From Hippasteria phrygiana (lineage: Eukaryota > Echinodermata > Asteroidea > Valvatida > Goniasteridae): 64,000 nucleotides of DNA. Below the pieces are notes generated by a model that saw nothing but the letters and a program-made list of their open reading frames with translations, did not search any database and was not told the DNA's origin. The position numbers and the translations under genes are program-made. This document shows positions 50,501 to 51,420 of the stretch, piece after piece. The stretch lies in the NCBI GenBank assembly GCA_037893225.1, contig JAZGUH010000070.1, positions 124,001 to 188,000 of the forward strand, written 5' to 3'. Positions within the stretch are counted from its first letter, which is position 1, and every line of letters starts with the position of its first letter.

Positions 50501-51318
50501 AACCCACGGAATCAGGCAGGGACTGAAAACTCAGTCCACATGTCGGCCCTGGTGGGATTCTAACCCGATTCATAGCATTGGAAGGCGAGGAAAGTACCAC
50601 AAGGCCAACCGGACTCCCCAAAATTTGGTCCAATTAGAATATTGTACTAACGGGTCAAAATGCCTCAGTGAACCTTGCGGGATTTAATTTTGCTTGCATG
50701 ACCACTTTTGTTTTCTACTTTGGCGAATAATCGACACATTTTAAACACAGAAATAAAACTGAATAAACAATTCAAATGGGGTGACGGGTGATGGGATTAA
50801 AAAGAAAGTGCTAATGTCATTGAAGAACCTTTTAAACCACACACATCAAGTTTTTTGTTTTCTTTTTAATTAACTCTTCAGCCATTATTATGTGAAAAAT
50901 TGTAACAGATTTGGGCGTAAATTAAAACATCTGGCCTACAAAAATGACAGCATCCACAAACAGACCAAGTTTGGCAACTCTTCTGCTACACACGAGGATC
51001 AATTTCGGTACCAAAATTCTCAGCCGAAAAGTGTTTCATACCGGACTTTTTACAAACCATTTCCCGCAATTTTGACGAAACTTTCGATCTCTTACCTCCA
51101 ATGGGTTCGCCAATGGTGTAGGTGGCCGAGGTTGGTCCGATCAGGTACGGGCTGTCCGACGTCTGCGCCGCGATATTCGTATTTGTTCCCGGGTCAGGAT
51201 GAACGGGAAGTTTGGTCGTACATGCTAGCAGAGGGGCACCTTCTGGCATACCGTTGACTAAAGGGAGGAAGACCGAACCAGTCAAACAAGCGAGCAGTAT
51301 TAACATTTGCAGCGCCAT
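2436..51318 (-). CDS. Reeler-domain protein with tandem EGF-like domains (22 exons, 3' end outside window)
   Basis: Spliced gene on the minus strand, start codon 51318, last visible exon ending at 2436. Seen: a signal peptide, one Reeler domain over exons 1-3, then 19 exons that each carry one EGF-like domain with six cysteines. Summed coding length is 2887 nt (962 codons plus one base). Phases join without conflict: exon 1 ends in phase 1, exon 2 in phase 2, exon 3 in phase 1, and all EGF exons are 1-1. Known of the families: Reeler domains occur at the N-terminus of reelin, F-spondin and FRRS1-type proteins; EGF domains mediate extracellular contacts. Inferred: a secreted or matrix/cell-surface adhesion protein. 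No spondin, DOMON, BNR/reelin repeat, laminin G or CUB segment was found between the EGFs. The EGFs lack the Asp-x-Asp-Glu start typical of calcium-binding EGFs. Terminal domains, a stop and a membrane anchor must lie left of position 1. The exon chain is a manual prediction without transcript support. Confidence 0.85.
2762..2944 (-). repeat. Dispersed repeat, family D
   Basis: Contains the family marks (in + strand order) AGGTTGCCAGCCCTACCACC and TCAATAGATACCAAAGAAAT. Other copies at 6650, 18355, 35325 and 37675. Probably a SINE or its tail; no tRNA-like head seen. Confidence 0.55.
3047..3735. mobile_element. Inverted-repeat element with captured recombinase-like fragment (copy 1)
   Basis: The left part (3047-3201) folds on itself (GACAGATTGAATGTCC against GGGACATTCCATCTGTC). 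Then TTTTATACAACGCCTGAATA at 3204 pairs with its inverse at 3711-3735. A second copy is at 41778-42492. Between the inner repeats lies a minus-strand coding fragment (3310-3512). Confidence 0.6.
3310..3512 (-). pseudogene. Crypton/KIAA1958-like N-terminal fragment
   Basis: From ATG at 3512 the minus strand reads MAAEFLELPRFVLLTDDEIL, then ELVGDADAANTKRQMKYAIK and an in-frame TGA; past it the frame continues with KEFARHAGTTIKALTDSELD. The 'xLTDxEIxxL ... NTKR' pattern resembles the region upstream of the tyrosine-recombinase core in KIAA1958/QRICH1/Crypton-type proteins. The catalytic core is absent. Family assignment is from memory of the pattern and is uncertain. Confidence 0.4.
3929..4045 (-). 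CDS. Exon 21: EGF-like domain 18
   Basis: Acceptor GTCCATAG, donor CAAG|GTAACA, phase 1-1, 39 codons. Spacing x4, x5, x10, x1, x8: LCNPNPC, CKNGGQC, DGSSFDCTC, SYFGDTC. A well-formed EGF domain although it has no open frame beyond the exon. Confidence 0.88.
4302..5326. mobile_element. 1.0-kb inverted-repeat element with ACGCAAC-rich interior
   Basis: Perfect 19-bp terminal inverted repeats GTGCCCTCACACCATAGCG (4302-4320) and its complement (5308-5326). The interior is dominated by degenerate ACGCAAC / GTTGCGT repeats on both strands. It lies inside a dispersed repeat whose flanking halves match 57360-57800. No transposase frame. Confidence 0.75.
5563..5902 (+). mobile_element. SINE, family A
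   Basis: Begins GTCGTATCCTCATTAAGTGA, ends TTTTCTTTGTTCACTTTGAA. Contains GGTTGGAATCC as B-box-like motif and a C-rich insertion at 5678-5700. A second copy follows head to tail. Confidence 0.65.
5905..6137 (+). mobile_element. SINE, family A
   Basis: Contains GTTAGCTCAGTCGGTAGAGC (A box) and TTGCAGGTTGGAATCCCGCT (B box), a clear tRNA-derived head. Tandem with the copy at 5563, both inside the intron between exons 20 and 21. Confidence 0.7.
6272..6385 (-). CDS. Exon 20: EGF-like domain 17
   Basis: Acceptor TTTTTATAG after a long T-rich tract, donor ATCG|GTTCGT, phase 1-1, 38 codons. Spacing x4, x4, x10, x1, x8: SPCLESPC, CNFGTC, GASFTCDC, FWTGDRC. The GTTCGT donor is weak, but the exon length and phase fit only this site. 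Confidence 0.82.
6650..6843 (+). repeat. Dispersed repeat, family D
   Basis: Copy with GGTCTGAAAATTGGG, TATCTATTGAAGATTTATCC and the end TGGGCGACTTCCATAAAAAC. The tail resembles the A-rich end of a retroposon. Confidence 0.55.
6890..7190 (+). mobile_element. SINE, family B, with A-tail
   Basis: tRNA-like head (GTGGCCTAGTGGTTTAGAGC, GGGTTCAAGCCC), body with GAAGAGATCAGATTATCTCG and an A run at 7169-7188. Inverted copy at 45726-46025. Confidence 0.7.
7034..7908 (+). repeat. Copy 1 of an ~870-bp duplicated segment
   Basis: Shares sequence with 12693-13563 starting in SINE B (ACCCATCCCGACCCTATTCA) and ending CTGCACCCAAACCCCAGAG. In this copy the SINE is complete; in the other only its 3' half is present. 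Confidence 0.75.
7905..8045 (-). mobile_element. SINE, family H, inverted
   Basis: GAAAACCCACGGAATCAGGT and TTGGGATTGGAACTTCAGTC match the copy at 50480 and, in the other orientation, 55890. Reaches to within 100 bp of exon 19. Confidence 0.5.
8144..8251 (-). CDS. Exon 19: EGF-like domain 16
   Basis: Acceptor ACCCTCAG, donor ATTA|GTAAGT, phase 1-1, 36 codons. Spacing x4, x4, x8, x1, x8: LQCFQEPC, CDRGTC, CREMDNSFVC, YYGSTC. Same length and spacing as exon 18, suggesting a local duplication. Confidence 0.88.
8518..8625 (-). CDS. Exon 18: EGF-like domain 15
   Basis: Acceptor CCGGTGTAG, donor CAAG|GTATGT, phase 1-1, 36 codons. Spacing x4, x4, x8, x1, x8: VACVNHQC, CERGTC, CVPTDVSYMC, GWGGFLC. 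A compact EGF like exon 19, with Arg-Gly-Thr between Cys2 and Cys3; only 266 bp separate the two, the shortest intron seen. Confidence 0.85.
8626..9290. other. Intron between exons 17 and 18
   Basis: Holds a G run at 8815-8834 and the SINE A fragment at 9184-9280. Nothing coding was found; a splice-like site is not evident in the remaining sequence. Confidence 0.5.
9184..9280 (+). mobile_element. SINE, family A, tRNA-like part only
   Basis: GATAGCTGAGCTTGTTGAGC and GTGGTTCAAATCC followed by the family end TTTTCTTAGTTCACTTTG. It ends 10 bp from the donor of exon 17, inside the intron. Confidence 0.55.
9291..9419 (-). CDS. Exon 17: EGF-like domain 14
   Basis: Acceptor TTCTTGCAG, donor ATAG|GTAAAC, phase 1-1, 43 codons. 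Spacing x6, x5, x12, x1, x8: NPCYNNEFYC, CRNGGIC, PSLFCNC, THTGPRC. The six-residue Cys1-Cys2 gap is the longest in the array. Confidence 0.87.
   Translation of the reverse strand, partial: PTHAITTSSTAATVESVDTKTQMVPHLFSATAPLRIRVHAAK
9420..11023. other. Intron between exons 16 and 17
   Basis: 9420-10519 shows no recognisable element apart from an AT-rich stretch at 10380-10490. A small inverted-repeat transposon follows at 10520-10844. Confidence 0.5.
10520..10844. mobile_element. 325-bp inverted-repeat element with internal palindrome
   Basis: Imperfect terminal repeats AAAGGCCTTGTCACACG / CGTGTGACATGGCCCTTT. Inside, 10690-10746 and 10762-10817 form a near-perfect inverted repeat (ATTAGCCTTTTAAAAGGTAT against its complement) with a 15-base loop. 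No coding capacity. Confidence 0.7.
11024..11152 (-). CDS. Exon 16: EGF-like domain 13
   Basis: Acceptor GGACACAG, donor AATT|GTAAGT, phase 1-1, 43 codons. Spacing x4, x5, x10, x1, x12: SGCNTNPC, CQNGGFC, CIPIPGVFDFFC, then a long Cys5-Cys6 segment ending FIGTFC. The twelve-residue Cys5-Cys6 gap is unusual; the other exons have eight. The acceptor has only a modest pyrimidine tract. Confidence 0.85.
11153..12524. other. Short introns around exon 15
   Basis: Apart from exon 15 (11767-11895) there is no coding signal. 12030-12180 resembles the dispersed repeat with GGAATGCGCAT ... CAACCGGCC also seen at 43700-43860. A G run lies at 12306-12324. Confidence 0.5.
11767..11895 (-). CDS. Exon 15: EGF-like domain 12
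   Basis: Acceptor CCTCTGCAG, donor CCAG|GTACTG, phase 1-1, 43 codons. Spacing x5, x5, x12, x1, x8: VNLCDSQFPC, CQNDGTC, CLPNNANNQAGYLC, SWTGPTC. Last of the VNLC subgroup, only 629 bp from exon 14. Confidence 0.9.
12525..12653 (-). CDS. Exon 14: EGF-like domain 11
   Basis: Acceptor CTTCAACAG, donor TCAG|GTAAAC, phase 1-1, 43 codons. Spacing x5, x5, x12, x1, x8: VNLCTSSVLC, CVNGGTC, CTPNNANSQADYYC, STWTGRNC. Close paralogue of exons 13 and 15. Confidence 0.9.
12693..13563 (+). repeat. Copy 2 of an ~870-bp duplicated segment, includes 3' half of SINE B
   Basis: Nearly identical to 7034-7908. It begins within SINE B (ACCCATCCTGACCCTATTCA) and runs through AAAGAACGTCCTTTTTGG, CAAGCTAGATGTACAGTATA and ends at CTGCACCCAAACCC. 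The differences are few (for example GTTGTTGATGG against GTTGATGG, and no long A tail here). Confidence 0.75.
13564..14889. other. Repeat-rich intron sequence between exons 13 and 14
   Basis: GATGACAGGCTTTCAAG (13296) and its inverse CTTGAAAGCCTGTCAT (14164) bracket an AT-rich repeat. 14346-14655 is a repeat with many TTTTCCCACTT units whose inverted relative lies at 26869-27105. No exon seen. Confidence 0.5.
14346..14655. repeat. Dispersed repeat with TTTTCCCAC / GTGTGAAAA motifs
   Basis: Degenerate internal units such as GTGTGAAAATGTTTTCCC recur four times. A copy in the opposite orientation lies at 26869-27105, ending in the same GTTAACTTTCAATTGC. Confidence 0.5.
14890..15018 (-). CDS. 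Exon 13: EGF-like domain 10
   Basis: Acceptor TGTTTTAG, donor GCAG|GTAAGT, phase 1-1, 43 codons. Spacing x5, x5, x12, x1, x8: VNLCATMSPC, CVNGGNC, CFPNNVNNEARYLC, SAWTGPNC. The Pro-Asn-Asn-x-Asn loop is shared with exons 14 and 15. The acceptor lies about 110 bp from an inverted-repeat element holding a 20-bp minisatellite. Confidence 0.9.
15126..16091. mobile_element. Inverted-repeat element whose interior is a 20-bp minisatellite
   Basis: Terminal inverted repeats of about 40 bp: GCAGACATACCGGTC at the left (15150) and GACCGGTATGTCTGC at the right (16055), extending to TTTTGAGA / TCTCAAAA. Almost the entire interior is the array at 15187-16045. Confidence 0.75.
15187..16045 (+). repeat. 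20-bp minisatellite, about 43 units
   Basis: Unit GACTACTTGCGCATTCTCAG, with rare variants (GCATGC, CCATGC, ACATTC, TCATTC). All three forward frames stay open because the unit lacks stops, giving long false reading frames. The units have no spacers. Confidence 0.95.
16230..16680 (+). mobile_element. Possible 3' end of a LINE-type retroposon
   Basis: A pyrimidine-rich stretch (16240-16450), then a terminal AATAAAAATATTGAATTGAA and four-plus ATTGA repeats. A (TTGAA)n tail is typical of CR1/L2-like LINE 3' ends. No reverse transcriptase frame is present, so this is a guess from the tail. Confidence 0.3.
17155..17530. repeat. 25-bp minisatellite, about 15 units
   Basis: Unit GCCATGGTAATACCGCGGCCAGTTT with the last units drifting to ACCATGGATTCACCGTGGTCAGTTT. 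Each unit is partly palindromic (CCATGG, CCGCGG). The array stops about 30 bp from the donor of exon 12. Related scattered ACCATGGTAA motifs occur at 17850-18050. Confidence 0.95.
17561..17692 (-). CDS. Exon 12: EGF-like domain 9
   Basis: Acceptor CATCATCAG, donor GAAG|GTAGGT, phase 1-1, 44 codons. Spacing x5, x5, x13, x1, x8: VNLCISLNPC, CLNNGRC, SYSCTC, SAWTGQIC. First member of the VNLC subgroup (exons 12-15), marked by a five-residue Cys1-Cys2 gap and Trp-Thr-Gly before Cys6. A 25-bp minisatellite starts about 30 bp beyond the donor. Confidence 0.88.
17693..18354. other. Intron between exons 11 and 12, first part
   Basis: 17850-18050 holds scattered copies of CCATGGTAAA-type motifs, as in the nearby minisatellite. 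18060-18354 shows nothing recognisable. Confidence 0.5.
18355..18540 (+). repeat. Dispersed repeat, family D
   Basis: Same internal TATTGAAGATTTATCCTCTG and end GGGCGACTTCCATAAAAAAT, in the intron between exons 11 and 12. Confidence 0.55.
18930..19030 (-). mobile_element. SINE, family A, inverted partial copy
   Basis: Plus strand shows TTCAAAGTGAACAAAGAAAA and GATTTGAACCTGCGACC, i.e. the 3' part of family A in reverse. Head to head with the copy at 19037. Confidence 0.6.
19037..19250 (+). mobile_element. SINE, family A
   Basis: Starts GTCGTATCCTCATTGAGTGA; B box GCAGGTTCAAATCC; end TCAGTTTTCATCGTTCACAT. Confidence 0.6.
19380..19508 (-). CDS. Exon 11: EGF-like domain 8
   Basis: Acceptor TTTCGCAG, donor CCAG|GTTTGT, phase 1-1, 43 codons. 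Spacing x4, x5, x13, x1, x8: VDPCSSNPC, CRNGGTC, CQPLRSV, TYQCIC, AFTGIIC. All six EGF cysteines are present. Same subgroup as exons 6, 9 and 10. Confidence 0.9.
20098..20175 (-). mobile_element. tRNA-like SINE head
   Basis: Minus-strand GGTGGTCGAGTAGTTAAGAC and GTGGGTTCGAGTCCCACCC. Same family as 2165-2250, better conserved B box. Confidence 0.5.
20341..22137. mobile_element. Inverted-repeat element filled by a 91-bp tandem repeat
   Basis: Ends TACAGTACGATGTTGC and (inverse) TACAGTAGAATGCGAC, with TA at both borders. The outermost unit-like sequence (TATAACGAAC) continues into a tandem array. Such ends recall pogo/Tigger-type Tc1-mariner elements (inference). No transposase frame. Confidence 0.65.
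20380..22095 (+). repeat. 91-bp tandem repeat, about 19 units
   Basis: CCTCTTTGGCTCCCAAATTG recurs every 91 bp from 20401 to 22039. Units are almost identical; variants are mainly TATAACGAAC against TAAACCAAAC or TAATGAAC. High homogeneity indicates recent amplification or ongoing exchange. Confidence 0.95.
22138..23569. other. Intron between exons 10 and 11, remainder
   Basis: No repeat or exon was recognised. One plus-strand frame (22477-22728) is open for 83 codons but has no family match. Confidence 0.4.
23570..23701 (-). CDS. Exon 10: EGF-like domain 7
   Basis: Acceptor TTCTCCTAG, donor GAAG|GTTTGT, phase 1-1, 44 codons. Spacing x4, x5, x14, x1, x8: VDPCSSNPC, CQFEGAC, CQQLRNS, YYQCMC, THTGTNC. 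Sister of exon 11 (VDPCSSNPC start, Leu-Arg in the Cys3-Cys4 loop) and of the decayed exon at 27181. Confidence 0.88.
23984..26174. mobile_element. 2.2-kb inverted-repeat DNA element without transposase
   Basis: Termini TACCGTAATTTTCGGAATAT and its complement (26155-26174), a perfect match extending through AGGCCGC, with GCGGCTTATAC motifs repeated just inside each end. TA borders both sides. No long frame, so non-autonomous. It contains a 57-nt perfect hairpin at 24532-24588. Confidence 0.8.
24532..24588. repeat. Perfect 57-nt palindrome (28-bp arms, 1-nt spacer)
   Basis: Left arm 24532-24559 starts AAGTTGTGTACGTATTAAAG; right arm 24561-24588 is its exact complement. It lies inside the 2.2-kb element. 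Confidence 0.95.
26869..27105. repeat. Dispersed repeat, relative of 14346-14655
   Basis: Contains GGGAAAACATTTTCACACC and GGGAAAATATTTTCGCACC, and ends GTTAACTTTCAATTGC. Shorter and inverted relative to the other copy. Confidence 0.5.
27181..27309 (-). pseudogene. Decayed EGF exon between exons 9 and 10
   Basis: The sequence is clearly homologous to exon 10: CQQLRN between Cys3 and Cys4, then YFQCVCPST, and the same Thr-Glu-Gly end with an intact GTTTGT donor. The second cysteine codon is TTT, the Thr-Gly turn before Cys6 is disrupted and lengthened, and homology to exon 10 stops at 27309, right where the first cysteine and acceptor should be. From 27310 unrelated repeat sequence begins. 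The reading frame across the remainder is open, so decay is recent or partial. With no acceptor it should be skipped by splicing. Confidence 0.75.
27310..28020. mobile_element. Repeat block abutting the decayed EGF exon
   Basis: Contains several TCCGCACTGGA / TCCAGTGCGGA motifs in opposite orientations (27350, 27425, 27950, 28005), suggesting one or two nested inverted-repeat elements. A diverged relative of its right half is at 31310-31510. Its left edge replaces the start of the decayed exon. Confidence 0.5.
28133..28214. mobile_element. 82-bp inverted-repeat element
   Basis: Ends ACTACAAAATAC and GTATTTTGTAGT. A second 82-bp copy is at 46300-46381. Confidence 0.7.
28283..28411 (-). CDS. 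Exon 9: EGF-like domain 6
   Basis: Acceptor CTCCACAG, donor CCAG|GTTTGC, phase 1-1, 43 codons. Spacing x4, x5, x13, x1, x8: FPCGSSPC, CQNRGMC, DGQLFYTCQC, DFTGDHC. Paralogue of exon 6. Its donor departs from the GTRAG consensus and is shared with exons 10 and 11 and the decayed exon at 27181. Confidence 0.88.
28834..29329. repeat. Long foldback sequence (~230-bp arms)
   Basis: The left half (for example GTCATTTTTTTTGTTTATGT, GGTGCCATTTGTCTAAAAGT) recurs inverted in the right half. The loop is near 29073-29096 (CACAAAAGG). Flanks from 29330 to 29430 match the dispersed repeat at 57360-57500. Confidence 0.8.
29430..30359. other. Intron sequence between exons 8 and 9
   Basis: ACTACGAGTATACTTGTACT (29610) and ACTACGAATATACTCGTAGT (29656) are short palindromic motifs. 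No exon or known repeat was recognised in the remainder. Confidence 0.4.
30360..30479 (-). CDS. Exon 8: EGF-like domain 5
   Basis: Acceptor ATCTTTTAG, donor GTGT|GTAAGT, phase 1-1, 40 codons. Spacing x4, x5, x9, x1, x8: SACLGNPC, CMNGGTC, CNDFGLEGFSC, DWNGVDC. Paralogue of exon 5: same length, same Asp-Phe-Gly-Leu-Glu-Gly loop, same C-terminal Val and GTAAGT donor. Confidence 0.9.
30480..31659. other. Intron sequence between exons 7 and 8
   Basis: 31310-31510 is a diverged relative of 27816-28020. The remaining sequence is AT-rich with nothing recognised. Confidence 0.4.
31660..31918 (+). mobile_element. SINE, family A
   Basis: Well preserved: GTCGTATCCTCATTGAGTGA, A box GATAGCCGAGTTGGTAGAGC, B box GTCGCAGGTTCAAATCCGAC, end TTTTCTTTGTTCACTTCG. 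Confidence 0.7.
31919..33815. other. Intron sequence flanking exon 7
   Basis: Apart from exon 7 (32665-32787) no coding signal, repeat or RNA gene was recognised. Confidence 0.4.
32665..32787 (-). CDS. Exon 7: EGF-like domain 4
   Basis: Acceptor TTTGTAG, donor CCAG|GTATGT, phase 1-1, 41 codons. Spacing x4, x5, x11, x1, x8: NSCLVNSC, CENGARC, PYSCVC, QWAGTYC. It resembles exon 4 in the Cys2-Cys3 start (CEN), the Tyr-Cys end and the closing Ile-Pro, and opens the second copy of the duplicated block. Confidence 0.85.
33818..33950. repeat. 19-bp minisatellite next to exon 6 donor
   Basis: Unit CCCCTCTCCCCCTCTGACG, about seven units with one shortened. Strongly pyrimidine-rich on the plus strand, so purine-rich in the gene's transcript. 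Confidence 0.9.
33966..34094 (-). CDS. Exon 6: EGF-like domain 3
   Basis: Acceptor TCTCCCACAG, donor ATAG|GTATGT, phase 1-1, 43 codons. Spacing x4, x4, x13, x1, x8: VDPCSSNPC, CINGMC, TGQLIYECQC, GYTGQNC. It matches exon 9 (DGQLFYTCQC) and is the third member of the first block. A 19-bp minisatellite begins about 20 bp past its donor inside the intron. Confidence 0.9.
34169..34775. mobile_element. Inverted-repeat element, family E (GTACCCG ends)
   Basis: One end has GTACCCGAGTACCCGACC and AGGAACCGGTTTCAG; the other ends GGGTACCTGGTTCTTTTACT. Uninterrupted AGAGAAAGACATTATTGCAA (34641-34660) is the empty counterpart of the insertion at 39641. Confidence 0.6.
35325..35545 (-). repeat. Dispersed repeat, family D
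   Basis: Inverted copy with AGTTGCCAGCCCTACCACCC and GATAAATCTTCAATAGATAC on the + strand. Confidence 0.55.
35844..36065. mobile_element. 222-bp hAT-like element with 8-bp target duplication
   Basis: Ends CAGAGATGTATTTGAGTCC and GGGACTCGAATACAACTCTG; flanked by TCATGTGG on both sides (35836-35843, 36066-36073). The interior is made of ACAAGTCC / GGACTTGTGA units. An 8-bp duplication and CAGNG ends are hAT features. Confidence 0.85.
36740..36859 (-). CDS. Exon 5: EGF-like domain 2
   Basis: Acceptor TTTTTTTTAG, donor GTTC|GTAAGT, phase 1-1, 40 codons. Spacing x4, x5, x9, x1, x8: ACLPNPC, CQNGGTC, CRDFGLEGYTC, QWGGVNC. The Asp-Phe-Gly-Leu-Glu-Gly segment is shared only with exon 8, so the two are paralogous exons of the duplicated block. 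Confidence 0.9.
37058..37470. mobile_element. Inverted-repeat element, family E
   Basis: Contains ATCGGGTACCAGATTG at the left and GGAACCGGTTCCTGACATTA then CTCAGGTACCCGGTTCGG at the right. The interior differs from the 34169 copy but matches 38518-39045. Confidence 0.55.
37675..38035 (-). repeat. Dispersed repeat, family D, split by a later insertion
   Basis: The copy is broken at 37722/37941 by a hAT-like element (37723-37940). Outside the insertion the family D sequence resumes (CACCACCCTTACGG, then GATAAATCTTCAACAGAT). Confidence 0.6.
37723..37940. mobile_element. hAT-like element of the same family
   Basis: Ends CAGAGTTGTACTCGAGTCC and GGACTCGAATACATCTCTG; flanks TACCACCC / CACCACCC match at 7 of 8. 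Inserted in a family D repeat. Confidence 0.8.
38518..39045. mobile_element. Family E element with an inserted short inverted-repeat piece
   Basis: Interior matches 37058-37470 (GCATCAATGCAGCAAGAT, TTAATCTGTTTTGTTTT). An insertion with ends TAACCCTCCT / AGGAGGGTTTTA lies at about 38558-38683. Confidence 0.5.
39069..39194 (-). CDS. Exon 4: EGF-like domain 1
   Basis: Acceptor CTTTCAG, donor CCAG|GTATGA, phase 1-1, 42 codons. Cysteine spacing x4, x5, x12, x1, x8: LDCYQNIC, CENDAVC, YSCRC, DFTGVYC. The usual Asn-Gly-Gly between Cys2 and Cys3 is replaced by Asn-Asp-Ala. It closely resembles exon 7 (same C-terminal Ile-Pro and GTATG donor), marking it as the first member of a duplicated three-exon block. 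Confidence 0.85.
39330..39520 (-). mobile_element. tRNA-derived SINE, inverted
   Basis: Minus strand reads GCGGTCTAGTGGTTAGGATT (A box) and TCAGGGGTTCGAATCC (B box) with a following body including GGGGAGTCAAACCTGCGATG. It lies just upstream of exon 4. Confidence 0.6.
39527..40235. mobile_element. Family E element carrying a 141-bp insertion
   Basis: Ends ATCGGGTACCCAATTG and GGAACCGGTTCCTGACATGA, then CTCGGGTACCCGGTTCCG. Opposite orientation to the 34169 copy. Confidence 0.6.
39641..39781. mobile_element. 141-bp inverted-repeat element, 4-bp target duplication
   Basis: Ends GGCCGAATAAATAAAA and TTTTATTTATTCAGCCC, flanked by AATG (39637-39640 and 39782-39785). Removing it and one AATG restores the sequence of the family E copy at 34641-34660. 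Confidence 0.8.
40564..40777. mobile_element. 214-bp hAT-like element with 8-bp target duplication
   Basis: Ends CAGGGATGTAGTCAAGTCC and GGGACTGGACTACAACTCTG; GCAGTAAT on both sides (40556-40563, 40778-40785). Confidence 0.85.
40820..41400 (+). mobile_element. SINE family A pieces split by a 420-bp insertion
   Basis: Family A tail ends at 40918 with AGTTGTATC and a new unit resumes at 41339 with AGTTGTATCCTCATTGAGTG. The interruption is the element at 40919-41338. Confidence 0.6.
40919..41338. mobile_element. 420-bp inverted-repeat element with 9-bp target duplication
   Basis: Termini TAGTCTGGTTCCCTGACC and GGTCTGGGAACCAGACTA. Direct repeats AGTTGTATC flank it exactly (40910-40918 and 41339-41347). 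The length of the duplication would fit a Mutator-like element; that assignment is inference. No transposase frame. Confidence 0.75.
41608..41672 (-). CDS. Exon 3: C-terminal strand of Reeler domain
   Basis: A 65-bp exon with acceptor TCTTTCAG and donor GAAG|GTGAGT. It enters in phase 2 and leaves in phase 1 (1 + 63 + 1 bases). Joined to exon 2 it gives AYAVVAQQFTTFWAISTG, matching the closing Ala-x-Val-Val ... Thr-x-Phe-Trp strand of Reeler domains. This phase change is what lets a phase-2 Reeler exon feed the phase-1 EGF exons. It is short, so the call rests on splice sites, frame and motif together. Confidence 0.78.
41778..42492. mobile_element. Inverted-repeat element with captured recombinase-like fragment (copy 2)
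   Basis: Same organisation as 3047-3735: left hairpin, TTTTATACAACGCCTGAATA at 41931, inverse at about 42470-42492. A different small inverted repeat (TAGACTGGTTCCCGGTCCC ... GGGACCGGGAATCAGTCC, 42236-42314) is inserted in it. Confidence 0.6.
42006..42206 (-). pseudogene. Crypton/KIAA1958-like N-terminal fragment (copy 2)
   Basis: Open frame with PRFVFLTNEILELIGDAGAA, then NTKRQMKYAVKRLEEFARHA and GTTI. Here the codon that is TGA in copy 1 is read through (Arg), but the remainder of the domain is missing and the frame ends shortly after. Same uncertainty as the copy at 3310. Confidence 0.4.
42602..42918 (-). mobile_element. SINE, family C, inverted copy
   Basis: Reverse orientation; carries GGTCTCGAACCC (B box on the minus strand) and the family tail. 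Lies in the intron between exons 2 and 3. Confidence 0.6.
43373..43625 (-). CDS. Exon 2: central part of Reeler domain
   Basis: Acceptor TTTTACCAG precedes 43625. The 253-bp exon (2 + 249 + 2 bases) has the Reeler hallmarks in order: RGFFLQML, then WVTHLVQ, the second conserved Cys in FSCSVPN, the histidine motif DTVTHDN, a Lys (EAKP) and the Trp strand LFEWTAL, ending GQIRA. Many Reeler domains have Trp-x-Ala-Pro here; this one has Leu in place of Pro. The donor is TA|GTAAGC in phase 2. Without splicing the frame stops at once (TAG), which supports the donor. Confidence 0.82.
45726..46025 (-). mobile_element. SINE, family B, inverted copy
   Basis: Plus strand shows GATAATCTGATCTCTTCACT and GGGCTCGAACCC; ends at CACTAGGCCACGTAGG. 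Located in intron 1. Confidence 0.7.
46300..46381. mobile_element. 82-bp inverted-repeat element
   Basis: Same ends (ACTACAAAATAC / GTATTTTGTAGT), same length and similar interior (CCAGTGTAGTA, GTACTGCATACTAC) as 28133-28214. Confidence 0.7.
47290..47440. repeat. Degenerate GTCGCGTCGTGCC minisatellite
   Basis: Imperfect units of GTCGCGTCGTGCCGTCGCA, about seven, GC-rich and CpG-rich in an otherwise AT-rich intron. Both strands show open frames rich in Arg, Asp, Thr and Ala as a by-product. Confidence 0.8.
48528..48889. mobile_element. Inverted-repeat element enclosing a tRNA-like sequence
   Basis: About 42-bp imperfect terminal inverted repeats (TTTTCCTAGGAAGGTTAGGG at the left, inverse at 48868-48889). 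Inside, TGGCTATATTGGTAGAGC and GGGTTCGAATCC (48690-48760) form A and B boxes of an RNA polymerase III promoter. Confidence 0.65.
49395..50183. repeat. 789-bp foldback element, ~200-bp arms
   Basis: GTGCATACCCTT at the left and AAGGGTATGCAC at the right are the tips; the arms 49395-49594 and 49912-50106 are largely complementary (for example TTTAATATATTAAATCAACA). The interior repeats AAGATGGCTGCCAA / AAAATGGCGGC motifs. Confidence 0.8.
50480..50625 (-). mobile_element. SINE, family H, inverted
   Basis: GAAAACCCACGGAATCAGGC, TCCACATGTCGGCCCTGGT and GGTGGGATTCTAACCCG. Only about 470 bp from exon 1. Confidence 0.5.
51096..51318 (-). CDS. Exon 1: signal peptide and N-terminal part of Reeler domain
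   Basis: ATG at 51318 sits in a strong start context (A at -3, G at +4: AAAATGG). The first ~23 residues (MALQMLILLACLTG, then SVFLPLVNG) form a hydrophobic signal peptide. What follows matches the start of a Reeler domain: GAPLLAC with the first conserved Cys, a P-x-H (LPVHPD), SPYLIG, then YTIGEPIG. The exon ends GGA G with donor GTAAGAG, phase 1 (74 codons plus one base). Joined to exon 2 the frame reads GEPIG-V-RIITPPG, which is the expected continuation of the Reeler fold. Reading past the donor gives no family match. Confidence 0.85.
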
Positions 51319-51420
51319 TTTGCTTTTAGATCTATGAATGAGCGACCGGATGCGTTTAGATAGAGTACACTCACAAAGATACCATTGCAGCTAAGGGCTG
51401 TTCTATATTATGACACAATA
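51319..51420 (-). promoter_or_regulatory. Candidate 5' UTR and core promoter of the Reeler-EGF gene
   Basis: Sequence directly upstream of the start codon. An AT-rich CATAATATAG stretch about 90 bp upstream could act as a TATA-like element, and no upstream ATG in frame interrupts the leader close to the start. No initiator or CpG island is obvious. The assignment is by position only; a further non-coding 5' exon is possible. Confidence 0.2.

Larger units (their letters stand above)
43626..51095. other. Intron 1 (7.5 kb), within the Reeler domain
   Basis: Largest intron. It holds a dispersed repeat (43700-43860), inverted SINE B (45726-46025), an 82-bp element (46300), a minisatellite (47290-47440), a tRNA-containing inverted-repeat element (48528), a foldback element (49395) and a SINE H (50480). 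C or G runs at 44169, 46710 and 47961. No additional exon was found. Confidence 0.6.

Noticed and set aside
2436..51318. Identity as reelin, fibropellin or a Notch-type receptor
   Set aside because: No BNR/reelin repeats, no CUB or avidin-like domain, no LNR or ankyrin region, and the EGFs lack the calcium-binding consensus; names would overstate the evidence.
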